From Timonella senegalensis JC301 (GTDB lineage Bacteria; Actinomycetota; Actinomycetes; Actinomycetales; Cellulomonadaceae), in the NCBI RefSeq assembly GCF_000312125.1, contig NZ_HE978641.1, forward strand, positions 209,533 to 273,532: a stretch of 64,000 nucleotides of DNA, in the 5' to 3' direction. Under the pieces are notes generated by a model, which was not told the DNA's origin, did no database searches, and was given only the letters and a program-made list of their open reading frames with translations. The first letter of the stretch is position 1; every line of letters begins with the position of its first letter. Shown piece by piece: positions 63,829-64,000 of the stretch. A program made the translations under genes and the position numbers.

Positions 63829-64000
63829 ATGACCTACTCGCGACTCGTCATCAAATCAACCAACGGTACCGATCGCATCGAGACCGTGAACCAAGCCCTC
63901 ACCGTGGCAACCACCGCCTTGGCAGCAGGAGTCGAGACGTCCGTGTGGCTCACGGGAGACTCCGTGCTGCTCGCGGTTCCGCGCTACGCCGCCGACATCG
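63829..64000 (+). CDS. N-terminus of a DsrE-like protein, cut by the window edge
   Basis: ATG 63829 follows TAGGATC. The 57 visible residues (TYSRLVIKSTNGTDRIETVN; ALAAGVETSVWLTGDSVLLA) resemble the DsrE/DsrF-like fold of small sulfur-relay and peroxide-linked proteins. It is divergent from the 39-residue gene. Confidence 0.65.
   Translation, partial: MTYSRLVIKSTNGTDRIETVNQALTVATTALAAGVETSVWLTGDSVLLAVPRYAADI

Overview
The window is 64 kb of chromosome from a high-GC Gram-positive bacterium (Actinomycetota). Evidence: a disA gene next to radA, a mycobacterial-type LexA box, a PimA-like glycosyltransferase, DUF2516 and DUF2207 proteins, a ClpC chaperone, FHA/Ser-Thr kinase signalling, and several genes whose start codon lies six or seven bases after a TANNNT -10 box, as in leaderless actinobacterial transcripts. 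A genus cannot be fixed from the sequence alone. No tRNA, rRNA, CRISPR array, insertion sequence or prophage was seen.

Layout. 1-6.8 kb: a partial gene under a LacI-type repressor with twin operators, a 42-residue membrane protein, a divergent spacer with two very long hairpins, then radA, disA, an anchored membrane protein, mutY and an N-acetylglutamate-synthase-like GNAT. 6.8-13.7 kb: glycerol module (SorC-type regulator divergent from glpD, glpF, glpK) plus a second aquaglyceroporin. 13.8-18.9 kb: family-A DNA polymerase behind a LexA box, a DUF4240 protein, a nucleotide-sugar-epimerase-like protein, a 28-residue membrane protein, trmL and a TauE/SafE permease. 19-25.3 kb: xylA-xylB with a divergent ROK repressor, then a DUF2207 protein. 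25.5-26.6 kb: an aldo/keto reductase.

26.6-42.3 kb is the most unusual part: nine reading frames on the minus strand, mostly overlapping by four bases, in the order FHA protein, PP2C phosphatase, FHA protein, Ser/Thr kinase, kinase tail (transmembrane plus fibronectin-like; probably the same gene split by a frameshift), a 2082-residue anchored surface protein with Ig/cadherin-like and fibronectin III repeats, MoxR ATPase, DUF58 protein, and a membrane transglutaminase-like protein whose catalytic triad is gone. It reads as a phosphorylation-controlled envelope machine with no established function.

42.5-54.8 kb: a Tat-exported glycosidase-like protein; a FadR-type regulator divergent from lutABC (L-lactate oxidation) with a perfect operator inside the promoter spacer; a zinc CDF exporter with its ArsR/SmtB repressor and operator; an acetyltransferase; and a four-gene oxidative L-fucose-type pathway whose end products would be pyruvate and L-lactate, which lutABC could burn. 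55-64 kb: uridine kinase with an apparent one-base frameshift, clpC, a glycosyltransferase, dtd, a DUF2516 protein, a FUSC-type permease, ygfZ, a nitrobindin-like protein, a 39-residue membrane protein, and the start of a DsrE-like gene.

A dispersed motif, ATTNNCGACGATTC with a partly conserved GC-rich extension, occurs more than a dozen times in both orientations, within and between genes.
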